Of a stretch of 64,000 bases of DNA, positions 21,879 through 36,600 are shown in pieces (position 1 is the first letter of the stretch; every line of letters starts with the position of its first letter). The DNA comes from Silene noctiflora (taxonomy: Eukaryota; Streptophyta; Magnoliopsida; Caryophyllales; Caryophyllaceae). The DNA is taken from assembly GCA_009801015.1 (NCBI GenBank), contig VHZZ01000533.1, positions 121,521-185,520 on the forward strand, given 5' to 3'. The translations under genes were made by a program, and so were the position numbers. The notes under the pieces are model-generated. The model had not been told where the DNA came from. It did not search any database and saw only the letters and a program-made list of their open reading frames with translations.

Positions 21879-24800
21879 TGAAGTTGCGTGGAGGATCCGT
21901 ACTTGGCAAGAAGACTATCTTAAAGAGCGACCATTTTCCTGGCTGCCACAACAAACGCCTTTCTCCCAACATTGATGGTGCTCCCAATTACCGTCAGGTT
22001 TTGTTTTAATTATTTCTTCATTTCACATTTTATCCTCTTTTTCTCTAATTTAATTTAATTTAATTTAATTTAGTTTATTATTTCAATATACTTAGGCCGA
22101 CTCCTTGCATGTTCATGGTGTTGCCATTCCAACTATTGACGGAATCCGTAATGTTCTTAAACACATTGTAGCCTGCTCTGATACAACTGGAACCTATGTT
22201 TTGTGGATTAACCTTCGCGAGGAACCGGTATTTTCTGTATTCCATTCTTCACTACCATCTTACTTTTCAAACATCTTTCTATCTTCAATATCAAGTTTCT
22301 AATCACTTTGTTACCCTCCTTGCTCCTATTTTGCTATATTACCATTATACAGGTTGTTTATATCAACGGACGACCTTTTGTTTTGCGTGACGTTGAAAGA
22401 CCTTTCTCCAATCTTGAGTATACGGTATGTGTCAACTGTCAATCAACATTTCGGCAAACTTAAATGCATTCTTTTGAATTTTGGAGATTACAAATAATGG
22501 CCTACTTAAGTGAAATTGAGAGTTTATCAATCTCCATTTAAGTGCTCCCAGCCCCACAAAACCGCCCTAAAAAATAGCAGCGTCAGAGTTCACCTTAATC
22601 CATCCCAAGGGAGGTTTCTTCCCCTCAGCCAAGCCCAACATTTGGGTTTGTTGTTCACTGCTATGTGCACATTTAGCATAATCATTATAATCATTCACCA
22701 TCCTAACAAAGCCTTGCGCAAGACGAAATAGTTCAACATGGTCCGTCGTAGATGAATGCTTATTACAGAAGGTCCAAATAGCCCAAGCCAGAGTTGTAAA
22801 GAGGCGGAAAATATTATTGTTCACTTTCTCAAACAACCATTTCTAAGAAAACAGCACACCTGAGGCTAGCCTTCTTTTTCCATGCTACAAATTCTGACAA
22901 GTTTTCCAGATGTTGGTTGAGTCTTTCTCTGAGGGGATTTCTTAGTAGCTTGTTTAAATACTCACTTCATCCCATTTATACTGTCCCTTTTTCTCTATTG
23001 GGTTTCCAAATAATTACCCCCTTTCTAATTATAGTTAGGAAAAAATATAAAACATCCAATATTACTTCTGCTTAAGTAACTACTTCTCCCTCCATCACAA
23101 TTATATTGTACCCATTTTATTTAAGTCAAGTGGTCAAGTTATTATTTTGTCACTTCCTCTTGAAACATATCCCAAAAAGAAAAGGTGGATAATATAAATG
23201 GGATGGATGGAGGAAGTATCTTTTATTTACTTTTATTTACTAAGTTTATGACCCTGCTTATCTTGTCTCGTCCCCATTAGGGAGGACAAATTAATCTAGG
23301 TATTTTGTTGTCAAAACTTATCTCTTTTCTACCATTTTATTTTTTATCTTTTTTAATTTGTTTTTGAGTTAATTAGGGAATCAACAGGGATAGGGTGGAA
23401 GACATGGAATCTCGATTAAAAGAAGATATCTTACTGGAGGCAGCCAGGTGCTTAATTAGGCTGTGCTGATGTTCATTTATGTGTTTATGGTTGTTTTGAT
23501 CTATTTCTCTTAATCTAGAAAAGTGGCTATCACTTGTAGATATGGAAATAAGATTCTTGTCACTGATGAACTTCCTGATGGCCAAATGGTAGATCAGTGG
23601 GAGCCAGTAACTATTGATTTGGTGAAAACTCCACTTGAGGTACATGTACAAGAACTTAGATTGCTTCTCAGACAATGTGGCATTTTTTTCCTTATAGTTA
23701 TATCTTATGAATATCATTTGCTAGGTTTATGAGGAACTAAAAGTGGAGGGCTTTCTTGTCAAATATGAACGAGTTCCTGTGACTGATGAGAAATCTCCTA
23801 AAGAATCCGACTTTGATATCCTGGTAAGTTCATGCTTGTTTAGGAAATGTACAACCAATATAGCAAGGAATGATGGAATCCTCTTTCTTGTCTTTTAATT
23901 TAATTATTTTTTAAGTAGGATAAAGAAATTCAACCAATAGTAAAAAGGAGCATGGGGGTTGTCATCCATGAATATATGAAAGGCTACCTGTCAAGCCTTG
24001 TTCCTGAGCATTATTTGTAACCTTTTGAGCTAGGAGTGGTAGCTTAGTTTTTATCTTACATTGGTAATTGTCAAACATCTAATTTACGATGCGAGGACTA
24101 ATTCTTGCAGAGGAAAAGAGATTATCTTTGGTTTGGAGAAGTTGTGTGCAGACCAAAGACCGAGGATGGCTTAATGGTTCTCTTAGAAGTTTTGTACGTT
24201 TTGTATAATTTTTTTATACTTCATATTCATAAGATCTTTGTCGCCTTTGAGAGTGGGTTGTATTGCCAAAGGACCTCAGCAACTGATAATTAGACCTTTC
24301 AAATTCTCTTGATACATTGAGCTATTTTCCTACCTCCTTGCTTTTGCTGGCAAAGGACTTTTTAAGCCCCAAGATTTCTCAATCTCCTAAGTTTTCGGGC
24401 AAAAATTTCATAGGCTCTATTGAGATTCGTTTATTTTGACATTGAGATCCGTTTTTTTGATAGTGTCAATAGTGATGCTAAAGCTAATTTCTATGAGATA
24501 TGAAGTCATAAGTGGGTTGTCCGGGAAGTAGGGAATGATGCTCCATCTTTTGGAGGGATTTTCGCATCTAAGTTAATTATTTATAATCAATAATATGCTA
24601 AACCCAAATAGTAATGCTTTGTTTTGACAAGGTATGGGTTAGGCACTTAGGCATTTATGTTTTCATCACTCTTTATCTTCTTTCCGTATTTTGCATATCC
24701 AACTTCTTTTTACTTCATCATATAATACAAAGTAATGAGGCTTATTAATTGTTTATCTCAGGTCGATAAGATATCTCACGAGGAGCTTAGTACTGAGATA

Positions 24801-27800
24801 ATTTTCAATTGTCAAATGGGACGTGGACGAACAACAACAGGCATGGTGGTTGCTACCTTGATTTACTTCAATCGAATTGGAGCCTCTGGTAATTGGCATA
24901 TTCCCGGACCAATCTCATTTGATTTCCCACCTTTATGAAGTTTTGATTTCAGATATGTATCCTGTGCCATGTTTCATGTTTTTTGTTTGGAATAGAGTTA
25001 AATAAATGAAATAGGTGCAAAAACTGATTTTGTCATATTAAACTTACCTTTAGCAAGCCATTGTATCATGCCATACACTCCTCTAAATACGATCGTACCT
25101 ACTTTGTCGACATTTGGCCCCAGTGTTATTGATTCGGGGGTCGATTTGGCTAGAAGAACGGGTTCGAGTTCATAGAAATCTACCTACAATGAACTAGGTT
25201 CGAAAGGAGTACCCATTTTGTTTAAACAGATAAATGCATAAGAATTAATTTTTGTTCGAAACGGAATGATTAAATAAATGAATGNNNNNNNNNNNNNNNT
25301 TTCTACAGAAAACAGTTAAGGGGATATCTTTTTAGTTTTATTAAAAAAAATTGATTTGAAGTTATAAGATATTGATATGAGATAGCGGTATACCTGCTAC
25401 TTGGACAGCCAAGGACAATTTGCCGTGACATGAGCGAGTTGTGACCATTGATGTCAACAGGTATTAGTAGGAGTATTTCCATTGGAAGAGTTTCTGATAT
25501 GAACAATGGTGCTGATAGTCTGCTTAGCTCAGAGGAGGCAATTCGTAGGGGGGAATATACCGTCATTAGAAGCTTGATTCGTGTTTTGGAGGTGCGATAT
25601 TTTCCCCTCCTCCCCTTCCTCATGAATGACTTCTTATTACATGAATATTTTCAGGGAACACACATTTGAGAGTCTTTTAGTGAATGTTTTCAGGGAGGCG
25701 TGGAAGGTAAAAGACAGGTGGACAAAGTGATTGACAGATGTGCTTCTATGCAGGTAATGTCAGTTACCCCTCATTGGACTTCCAACGATAATTTTTTTTT
25801 CCACCATCTCACGCTCTCTTTATTCCGCTTCAGTTGGTCTCTTTTTAGATGGGCATATTTTTCTTAGGCTTAAAAGTTAAAACGGGTCAAATTGTATCCC
25901 ATTTAAATAGATGGGTCAAGCTTTTTGCTATTCCCTATGTCTTTGTCCCATCTATCCGTTTGACCAGTTTTATGTTTAAGACGGACATGTAAATAAGAAT
26001 TTGTGATCCCATTTATATTATCCCCATTACCTTTTTGGTCCACATTGAAAAAGTTGACCCCTTTCTATTTTATTAAATTAGAAAAAGGAACTTTCCCTCC
26101 TATCGTTAGTCAAGTAACACATTCTATCCATCCCATTGGCACTCATAGTCAGGAGGGGATGACATCTTTGCATGCATGTAAGGTATTTGAGTCAAGGGGT
26201 AAAAAATAATGATAGTTTACCACAAAATCTTATACACCGTACATGACCTCAAGCTCAAAAAGGATAGTTAAATGGGATGGAGGGAGTGTTACTTATGCAG
26301 TGTCTCCACTGTAGAATTTTCGATTACATCATTGACTCATTGTGTCATTGTGTGTCAATCTATTTAATTGTGGTTTCGACAATGACCCACCGTCTCTTTT
26401 ATTCTCTTAGTCGTGGTTTCTTTAATGGCTGCTGTTACATGCTCTTGCTCTTATTGACGGTGTTAACCCATCAATACTATTGATAATTTTTGACATGTTT
26501 GATGTGTGTTTTGAGGTTAAATTTGCCACGAATAATCGAAACAGCTTGTTAATCTTAAGGCCCATTTGTCTATTCCCCTATTGTTCGGTCTTTGGTTTTC
26601 TGTGATTAGCCCGTGAAGCAGTAAAATTCTCCTATGTGATAGTCTTGATTTGAGGTTATGATCAGATTCGGGAGGTCTCAAGATAAAAACAAAGAGGTTT
26701 CAAGATTAAAAAATGACATTACGAAATAAGCGAGGTTGCATATTTATGAACAATCGATTTATCTTTAAACTAAGCATTTTATCTAAAACCTTACCATGAA
26801 ACATTAAGGTGGAGTGTTGCACACTTGTCAATTTAATTTGGCATGGGGTCAATGGATAAACGGCAAATCGTGTATATACTAAAAGATCACGGTGAATGTT
26901 TGTCACTCATACCTTACACTTTTCCCCTATCCTCTTAATATTTCCTGGGATAATGATATTGGTCACATTAGTAAAGGGATGTGAGGATTTGCCCACTAAC
27001 AATAATCCAATATATTGATCTGGGATACTAGCCCCAAATGTAATAAATGAGACATTGTATTTTAATTTGCAAACTATGTCTTAGACTATAAGACATAGGC
27101 TGGCAAGGCTGCATCCCTAATCTGTTCTGGGAAAAAGGGAGTACTTGATTAGGGTTATACTTAATTACTGATCATACACCAGTTATGACTCCTTGGTTGT
27201 AGTGGTAGGTCGGAGCTAATTTATGTCATTTATCATCATTGCAGAATTTACGAGAAGCTATAGCGACCTATCGCAACAGTATTTTACACCAACCAGATGA
27301 GATGAAAAGAGAAGCTTCACTTTCCTTTTTTGTGGAGTATTTGGAGAGATACTATTTTCTGATATGTTTCGCCGTGTATCTTCACACCAAGAGTGCCGTT
27401 ACATCAACTGTGGAGTGTAGTTTTGCCGAGTGGATGAGAGCAAGGCCAGAACTCTATAGCATACTTCGTAGGTGTGTAGGCTAACAAATACATTTCAAAT
27501 AATTGTCTTTTTCTTGGATGATGGTTCCCCTAACTCAATGTTGTACAGGTTGTTGCGGAGAGACCCAATGGGTGCATTAGGTTATCTTAATGCAGAAAAA
27601 TCTCGTATGAAGTTAGCTGAATCTGCAAATGGCCGTCCATATGAAATGAGCGTTGTTGCTGCACTGAGAAATGGAGCGGTACTGGGCAGTCAAACGGTTT
27701 TAAAGAGTGATCATTGTCCAGGTTGTCAAAACTCGACATTGCCGGAGAGGGTAGAAGGTGCTCCAAATTTCAGAGAGGTCCCTGGATTTTCTGTATATGG

Positions 27801-30800
27801 TGTAGCAAATCCAACAATTGATGGCATTCGTTCTGTTATTCAGCGAGTTGGTAGCTCAAAAGCAGGCCGTCCTGTCTTTTGGCACAACATGAGGGAGGAG
27901 CCTGTTATCTACATCAATGGCAAACCATTTGTGCTTCGTGAAGTTGAAAGACCTTATAAGAACATGTTGGAATACACAGTACGTATATTATTTTTTTTCC
28001 AAAACTTTTATCTACAAGTATGCTTGTACAGATCTATAGTTATTCTGTGCATTTTCTTTGTGAACTTGAGATAATGCAGATATGAAATCCAAAATTGTAT
28101 GGCTGGAAAATATATTCAGTTATTGTTCTTGTTGGTAGATGTTGGTAGATGCAGTTACCTGCATTTGGCTGATTATTGTGAAGCTTGATGGATTTGTTCA
28201 AGGGTCTTGATTTCTGCAATGAATTGTGCAAGAGTAACCTATTGGGACTTTCTTCTACTCTGTCCAGGGAATTGATTGTGAGAGAGTTGAGAGAATGGAA
28301 GCTCGACTTAAGCAGGATATTTTGTGTGAATCTGAACGCTTTGGAGGTGCTATTATGGTTATCCATGAAACAGACGATGGCCAAATATATGATGCCTGGG
28401 AACATGTCAATTCTGACTTAGTTCAAACACCACATGAAGTTTTCAGTTGCCTAGAGGCTGAGGGATATCAAGTGAAGTATGCACGTGTCCCTATAACTGA
28501 CGGAAAAGCTCCAAAAAGTTCTGATTTCGACACATTGTCTAAAAATGTGGCTTCAGCTTCAAAGGACACTGCTTTTGTGTTCAATTGCCAGGTATGTTCA
28601 TTTGTGGGTGCAAATGTCATTGACTTTTTGCAACAAATTCACTTTAAGGGGATTTTGAATACCGTTTCAATCTTGTACAGATGGGCAGAGGAAGGACGAC
28701 AACGGGCACAGTGATAGCCTGCCTACTCAAACTTAGAATAGATTATGGGAAGCCTATACGAATTCTGTCTGATGACTGGTCAAATTGTGTAATGGATGAT
28801 AGTTCTTCAAGTGGTGAAGAGACTATGGGTGATGAAGTTGTATCGAGTTCTAGAGTTGATCTTGGAACAGGCAGAAAGTCAAGCCGTGCTTTTGGCATCA
28901 ATGATATATTACTCTTGTGGAAAATCACAAGATTATTTGATAATGGGGTTGAATGTAGAGAGGCATTAGATGCTGTTATTGATAGATGTTCAGCTCTGCA
29001 GAATATACGGGATGCTGTCCTGCGATATCGCGAATTATTCAACTTGCAGCGAGTTGAGCCAAGGGTTAGAAGGGTTGCCTTAAACCGTGGTGCTGAGTAC
29101 TTAGAGCGGTATTTTCGTTTAATTGCATTTTCAGCGTATCTGGGAAGTGAAGCATTTGATGGATTTTGTGGCCAAGGAGAATACAAGATGACGTTCAAGA
29201 GTTGGTTGCAGCAAAGGTCAGAAGTCCAAGCAATGAAATGGAGCATAAGATTGCGTCCAGGACGATTCTTCACTGTTCCTGTAATGTCTTCTTTGGCTTA
29301 TGCGTTACATCCTAAACAAAAAGACACAAATGTGGACTACTATATTTTTCACCACTCACTAGTTTAGACCCCATATACATGTACGGTATATAAAGTTTTC
29401 TATTTTTTATAAAATTATTTACATAAAATTGGTACGTCATTATTTGTTCACGTTTCTTTTAATTGTATTTTGCTTTGATAAAAAAAAAAAGTTAGAACAT
29501 CTAGAGAATTGAGTAATGAGCTGAAATGTAATTTAATGAAAATATTTTGAAGTACCATAAAGCTAATAATTTCAACTTATAAATTTTTTTCAAAATTTCC
29601 TTTGTCACGAAACTAATAATATCGATTTATAGTTTTGTTTTTATTCAGAGTATGACATGTTCATTATTTAATAATAGCATCAATATAAGATTTAGCAATT
29701 TACATTTTATATCAGTTTTATTTTATCTTAATTAAAATATTATATTTTCGAGTTTAATGAGAATAATATAATTTGATGAAAAGATTAATTTTAATGAAAT
29801 AATATGAAATAAATTGTAATGATTAGATTCCTTATTTAGTGAATGAACTAATTGTTATTAGTTTCCTTATTTTAACAATATGCATTTTGGAGGGAAATTT
29901 TTTAAGATCACCTATTCTTTTAGTAGATAGGGGATTAGTCTCCTTCTAATTTATTGTGCCAATTATTTGGCTTTCATGATTTAGGAAGACCTGCGAACAC
30001 CATATGAGACTCAGCATGGAGATGCAGTAATGGAGGCTATTATCGGAGCTCGAAATGGCTCAGTGCTGGGGAAGGGTTCTATACTAAAAATGTACTTCTT
30101 TCCTGGTCAAAGAACTTCGAGCAACATACAGATACATGGGGCACCTCATGTTTATGAGGTATAGAAGTTGGTTTTCTATATTTATCGGTATTTACTTTAT
30201 AATTTCTTATGTTTTACCAAGTCTTACTATGGTCACAAGTCACAGTTTCGTATTCGCGTCTGATACTACCTTTAACCTAGGTGCCAGGATATCCTGTCTA
30301 CAGCATGGCCACTCCTACAATCACTGGTGCTAAGGAAATGCTGTCTTTCCTGGTTTCCAAGGGTGCTGCAAGTGGGAAAAAAGTAGTGATAACTGATTTG
30401 AGAGAGGAGGCTGTGGTTTACATCAATGGCATACCTTTTGTGCTCCGAGAATTGAACAAACCTGTTGATACATTGAAACATGTGGGAATTACTGGTCCAG
30501 CGGTATGTTCCATTAATTCCTTTTACACTATGCATCATTTGACTGTATAAAGTATCCTTGAGCAAAGGTTACTAGGCTTAATGACCATGCTCTTCCCCCC
30601 TAATTATAAAGGTGGAACATATGGAGACACGACTGAAAGAAGATATAATATTGGAGGTTACTCAATCTGGTGGACGTATGCTTTTGCATAGAGAAGAATA
30701 CAGTCCAACGCTGAATCAATCTAGTGTTGTTGGATACTGGGAGAATATCTTCACCGAAGATGTTAAGACTCCTGCAGAAGTTTTTGCTACACTTAAGGAC

Positions 30801-32790
30801 GAAGGCTTTGATATAGTATATCGGAGAATACCTTTAACAAGGGAGAGAGAAGCTTTGTCTTCTGACATTGATGCGATCCAGTACTGCAAAGACGAGTGAG
30901 TAACTGAGACTGCTTTTTTTCTTTTCCCCTGTCAAGGATGTTTCTCACTTGTGCAAGAGTTAAAGGGAAATCTTTATTTATTGAGCTATGTTACTTTCAC
31001 TTGCAGCTCCGCAGGATGCTATTTGTATGTGTCGCATACAGGATTTGGAGGGGTGGCTTATGCTATGGTAATCATTTGCATAAGACTTGATGCTGATCTA
31101 AATGTGCAACAGGATGCTTCTTGCTCTTTGGCTGTCACTCAGTCTCCGCTTCCTGTACCTGATACATTGTCTTATTCAGCATCTGGCGAAGCCACACTCA
31201 AGTCAGGAGATTATAGGGACATTCTCAGCCTCATGAGAGTTCTTCCTCATGGGCCTAGGAGTAAAGCGTGTGTTGACAGTATCATAGAAAGGTTAGCATC
31301 TTGTACTGCCTTGTGGCTTCTTTGACACAATAAAAGGGTAACTAGGCGAGCATTTATGTAAATATAGTTGGGATTTTTGCGCTTTAAAGGAGCTACTCTT
31401 TCCCTTCTGTTATCGTTCAAAACACTCGTATGAAAACAACTGGTGTCTGGAGTTGACGAAGGAGTAAACATTAGAAGGATAGAGAGAATCCAGCAGGCAT
31501 AGTATCATTATCATGAAGTCACAATCTCATAATTGTCAAGATTAATATATTGATAGTAACTGTAGTGCTTTATCATAGACTTCTCATTACCGCAAGATCC
31601 GGCCCAATTCACTATATCCTTTTATAATCTAGTTCTGTGGACTGCCTAGCCAATCTTTTAAAATATCTCGCATATCTCATGTACTCCCAAGTAATTTAAC
31701 GTACATGCTTTGCTTCTTCCTCAGTATCTAATTAATTAGCATAATGGGTTATAATAACTTTAGGCTGAACCTCTATTAATTTAATAGTCTTTGCTGCACC
31801 TTCATAGATGTGTAGGAGCCGGTAACATACATGATGATATTGTTAGCTATACTGTGGAATTGAAGCAAGCCTGTACTGGCACTGAAGAGCGACAAGCGTA
31901 CCTAATAGATATGGGTGTCAAGGCGTTAAGGTAATTCAATTGTCCACCATGATGAGTTTTATCTTTTGATTGTCTATTATTCCAAGGCTAATTGGTGTAT
32001 GCTACCATATGTACGTTTTCTTACAAAGTACTTCAGAAACCTCAAAACTTTTTAGTATTTATATACGGAGTATATATATATATATATATGTATTTGGAAA
32101 GGCTTTTGACCATGTTTATTAGGGTTTAAAATGTTAAGTCTTGTTCCCTATTAAATGAAAAGGTGGATTCTTCTGGTACCTATGTAACTTCAAGTTTGTA
32201 ATATAATTAAAAACCAAAAAGATTTAGGCCGGCATAATCTAACATTGAAGCTGGAACTCTATGGTCAAAGTGGCATGGACTATTTGCAATTTTGGACTAC
32301 AGAAAGATCATTCATTTTCTTTCTGGTGTAATAATGTACTATTGAAAGGATGTGTTTCCTAATAAATGTAAAGGTGCTGATTTGCTACCTTTTGATGTCT
32401 ATGTACTCTGTAGTCTGTAGTATGTTTCTCGCTGAAACTTTTAGAGAGTATATATTCAAGTGTCTTAGGGTTGAAGTAACCTTCCAAAATAATTGGTAAT
32501 ATAATTAAATACCTAAAGTTCAGGTGACGTAATCGAAAACTGAAGCTGGAATTCTATGGTTGAAATTCTGGATTTATTACCTCCGCTATTCTTTGTTGGG
32601 TATCTATTACAGATAGGTAATTCCGTGTGAATAATATCTTGCTGATTCCATGTGCAGGAGGTACTTTTTCTTGATAACATTCAGATCTTACCTCTACTGT
32701 GCTTCTGCGATTGACACTTCATTTACGTCTTGGATGAATGCTCGGCCTGAACTTGGCTATCTCTGTAAACACCTCAGAATTGACAAGTGA
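21848..32790 (+). CDS. Plant paladin homologue with three phosphatase-like repeats
   Basis: Nineteen exons join in frame to 1254 aa: 21848-21997, 22096-22227, 22353-22424, 23377-23447, 23519-23639, 23725-23823, 24762-24888, 25461-25591, 25694-25753, 27245-27471, 27549-27978, 28268-28591, 28681-29280, 29985-30158, 30281-30502, 30612-30895, 31007-31291, 31808-31930, 32658-32790. The protein is three diverged copies of one module, each opening with a GSVLGKxxILK-like motif and holding LREE...VYINGxPFVLR. Repeats 1 and 2 carry a Cys-X5-Arg phosphatase loop, CQMGRGRTTTG (Cys232/Arg238 and Cys647/Arg653), as in paladin and PTP-like inositol phosphatases. In repeat 3 the loop reads SHTGFGG: Cys is Ser1084 and Arg is Gly1090, so it should be inactive. 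Paladin is linked to phosphoinositide or inositol-phosphate dephosphorylation in animals; the plant substrate is not known to me. The start is the first in-frame ATG after a stop at 21725. An N gap lies in intron 7. Confidence 0.9.
22540..22860 (-). mobile_element. LINE-derived RNase H-region fragment in paladin intron 3
   Basis: On the minus strand the frame 22567-22836 reads WAIWTFCNKHSS, then FVRMVNDYNDYAK, then PPLGWIKVNSDAA. This is the linker and start of the RNase H domain found at the end of plant non-LTR retrotransposon polyproteins. It is truncated just after VNSDAA and antisense to the host gene. Confidence 0.6.
23091..23218. mobile_element. Stowaway-like MITE in paladin intron 3
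   Basis: The left end TACTTCTCCCTCCATCAC and the right end ATGGGATGGATGGAGGAAGTA are imperfect inverted repeats bounded by TA, enclosing about 90 bp of AT-rich DNA. TA targets and CTCCCTCC ends are the Stowaway signature. Confidence 0.65.
25285..25299. other. Assembly gap (15 N)
   Basis: Fifteen unknown bases within paladin intron 7 (24889-25460). Coding sequence is not affected. Confidence 0.98.
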
Positions 32791-33683
32791 CTCACTGCTG
32801 CTTTTTGTATAGGTCACTCAAAGTTACTACTTGGCATGTTTTGGCCAGTAATGTTTGCTTGAAAGGTGAACAATGAGGATTTCTAAGATGTCTCAAATAA
32901 AATTGATATGGTTGTTTGTAATTCTATTTCTATGTTGATCAAAGTGGATTAGTGGTCGACAACTATATGGCGGGATTTTTAACTACATCATTCAATTCAC
33001 AACATTGTAAATAGTTTGGGGCAGAGTAATTTCTAGTCATTTGTAACTCGTAAGCTGCATATTTGTACGATTCATTTGCAACTTCTTTTCTGAAATGTGA
33101 TTTTCCAAGCAGTTGAATAAAATAGAATCTAGCAATCATTTGTTCAAAATTTGGCCTATTGCAGCTAGGTTATGGAAAACGTGACACTGATTGGGATGCG
33201 CCTATTAACGTAAAACAGTGGATTATCAGCTGGATTAACTTCTTCATTACCCAAAATGATCCTGATTTCATGATCCTCTCCTGTATGAGTCTTATTGCCA
33301 TTAGTTGGATTGCAAGAAATCGACTGTGTTGCAAGAAATTGTTAAAATCTATGAAACGGAACTTTTTGCAACATTGGAAGGTGTCACTAATAAGAAATTC
33401 CGAACCCTCAAGTTTTACTTGGATTTTCAAAATGTTTTAATCTTTATTCTCGATTTTTGAGTTAAATTTTTGTTAAAATTAAATTGTTACGCTTGATTAC
33501 AGTGTGATTGTGACCAATGTTGGCATGTAAACATTTGAGAATGAAATAGGAGGAGGTATGAGTGAGTGTATGACACAGCACCCCGGTGATTAGAGTCTTA
33601 TCCTTTCACTCAATCGCTTGTGTGTGTCTAGCATTCCACGTCACTCATAATATTTCTTTTCTATTTGAACAACGAAAGAATTA
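32791..33683. other. Spacer between paladin and SECA1
   Basis: 893 bp between two genes on the same strand, holding the paladin 3' UTR and the SECA1 promoter and leader. An open frame at 33159-33440 has no recognisable domain. Nothing else is supported. Confidence 0.4.
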
Positions 33684-36600
33684 ATGGCGTGGGCGGCAAG
33701 TATGAGGGTGAGGGAATCATCGGCGATTTGCTGCTGTGCAACAAGTGCTGTCCCTTATTGTATTCAATTGAAGCAGCAGCAGCAGTTGTTGCGGGTGCCT
33801 TCTCCGTCTCCGTCTCCGTCTCCGTCTCCGTATCGGAACTTGAATCGCAATGTTCAACTACAAGGACGGCGACGGCGGATTAAGGTGTCGGCATCTCTTT
33901 TAAAAAATGTAGGAGGATTATTATTCAAGGGCGGAGACCCCGGCGAGTCGACTCGGAAGCAGTATGCCGCAACTGTTGATCGTATAAATGAGTTGGAGCC
34001 TCGTATGGCTTCCCTCTCCGACTCACAGCTCAGAGAGTTCACTTCTCTCCTTCGCCAACGCGCTCTTTCCGGCGAAACGCTCGATTCTCTACTTCCTGTA
34101 TGTTCTCACTATTTTATACAGCCTCAACTACTTTTCTTCTTCATGTTTGTTTATGCATGCTCTCTACTACTGCTGTTATTGCTGCTGCTGCTGAATTTTA
34201 TTTTAATAATTCCCGCAGGAAGCCTTCGCCGTCGTTAGGGAGGCTTCCAACAGAGTTTTAGGTCTCCGCCCTTTTGATGTCCAACTCATCGGTATTCTAT
34301 CTATCTACATATCTATCTCACTCTCTTTTGCCTTCTTCTTCTTCTTCTTCTTCTTCACTCCATCAACTGTTACGTTTCCCAGGAGGCATGGTGCTCCATA
34401 AAGGTGAAATCGCTGAAATGCGCACGGGTGAAGGCAAAACTCTCGTCGCCATTTTACCCGCCTATCTCAATGCCCTTACCTCTCAAGGCGTTCATGTCGT
34501 CACTGTCAATGATTATTTAGCCCGCCGTGATTGTGAATGGGTTGGTCAAGTCCCTCGCTTTCTCGGTCTCTCTGTTGGCCTCATTCAACGTACCTTTTCC
34601 TTTTTCCTTTTCATTTGACCCTAACAACCCCATTGCTCAACTTTATCTCACATTCTCTTCTTCTAACTACCAAGTGTTTCATTTCTGTTTCCCAGAAAAC
34701 ATGACAAGTCAAGTCAGGAGAGAAAATTATTCGTGTGACATCACCTATGTCACTAATAGTGAGCTTGGATTTGATTTTCTGAGAGATAACCTTGCCACAG
34801 TAAGTACTCATCTTCATCATCATCCTGTTTTACCTCCTAAACAACTCTCTAGAGGCCTCCTTTTTCTCAAAACTACAATTATATGCCGCAGAGCATTGAT
34901 GAGCTTGTTATGAGGAACTTCAATTTCTGCATCATTGACGAGGTTGATTCCATTCTTATTGACGAAGCAAGAACTCCTCTGATCATATCTGGACCTGCTG
35001 AGAAGCCAAGTGATCGCTACTACAAAGCTGCTAAAGTAGCCGCTGCCTTTGAGTCTGACATACACTACACGGTACGGTGCTATGATTCCCAGCTCGCTTG
35101 TGTAACTTTGGCTTAGTCTGGAACACTTCAGTAGTCTTAGCTGTGACCTGCAGTATTTTTGGGATGCAGCTAGATTTAACTTCTTCAGTGTTTGCTCTTT
35201 TACTTTCATGCTCATATCTGTTCAGGTAGATGAGAAGCAGAAAACCATATTGCTTACAGAGCAAGGTTATCAGGATGCTGAAGAGATTCTTGGTGTTAAT
35301 GATTTGTATGATCCACGTGAGCAATGGGCTCTATACATTTTGAATGCAATTAAGGCAAAAGAGCTCTTTTTGAAAGATGTCAACTACATTATTCGTGGGA
35401 AGGAGATTCTTATAGTTGATGAATTCACAGGTCGGGTTATGCAGGTAATTGTGGGATGTGTCTTCTTTGATTTGTTAGTGTGTAATTTTCCATCCACATG
35501 TTTCTTTTGTTGCTTGATGATTCATCCTCTAATATGAAAGCATAGCTATCAAGTCAGTGATCGGGTAATTGATCTGTTAGCCACATAGGCTGTTAGACTT
35601 GTTATTGGCCAGAATTTGGATTTTTTGTGATTGGTATATATGTGCATTATACTGGACTAGCGTATGCCTCCATAGGTGGGAGCCTTTGGGGCATTTAAGT
35701 AATGTTGTTGGTGTAACCTCGGTGTGCAATGTAGTTTTTCCCCTCCCCTGAACTAGAAAAGAGAAGTATGCCTTCGTGCGTTAACCGAATAGAGTGTTCC
35801 ACTTAAATTCGAAAGTTATGGTGGTTTTTCTTGCCTCCGTCATTGATTTGCTTTGCCTTTATTTCATATCCTCTGTAAATTTGGATGTATTGCTCTTTCA
35901 CAGTTTGCACATTGATTATTTAAATGGCAGTACATCTTTTCTAGTTAAGAGTTATTCCCTCCTTTTCACTATGATCTTCATGTTTGATTATTTGAGTCCG
36001 AAGTTTTAAAACTTTGACCTTAATTATATCGGGAAATATAAAAAGTATATACTATGATACTAAAATATTTACACAAGTAATAAAAAAATCTTTCATAAAG
36101 TTTGTACTTTCAATAAAAATTGATAAATAAATGTAAAAAGCCATGGTCAAAGCATTGTCTTATAGGCGTAAACCTGTTGCAAGTGGCAACTAAGGAACCC
36201 AAGGTTTGTAGAAATACACAAGTTTAATGGGATGCTACTCATTCTTCAGTACATAGTTCAGTAACATGACGTGCATAACTATTATTAATGTTTGATATTT
36301 GGTGTCAGGGAAGGCGATGGAGCGATGGGCTTCACCAGGCCGTTGAAGCAAAAGAAGGTCTGCCTATACAAAATGAAACAATAACATTAGCTTCAATTAG
36401 CTACCAGAACTTCTTCCTTCAGGTTGCTGCTAATATATTTGAGCTTTTTAATTAATTGCTCTATGCATTCCTTTGTATCTATCATTTATGGTTTGAGATG
36501 AAACTTTGTGATAAATCAACAGAACTTATACGAGACCTTTGTTCAGCGCAAATCTAATAACACTTTTTTCGTATTTTTCTAATATTTAACAAATCTAGCG

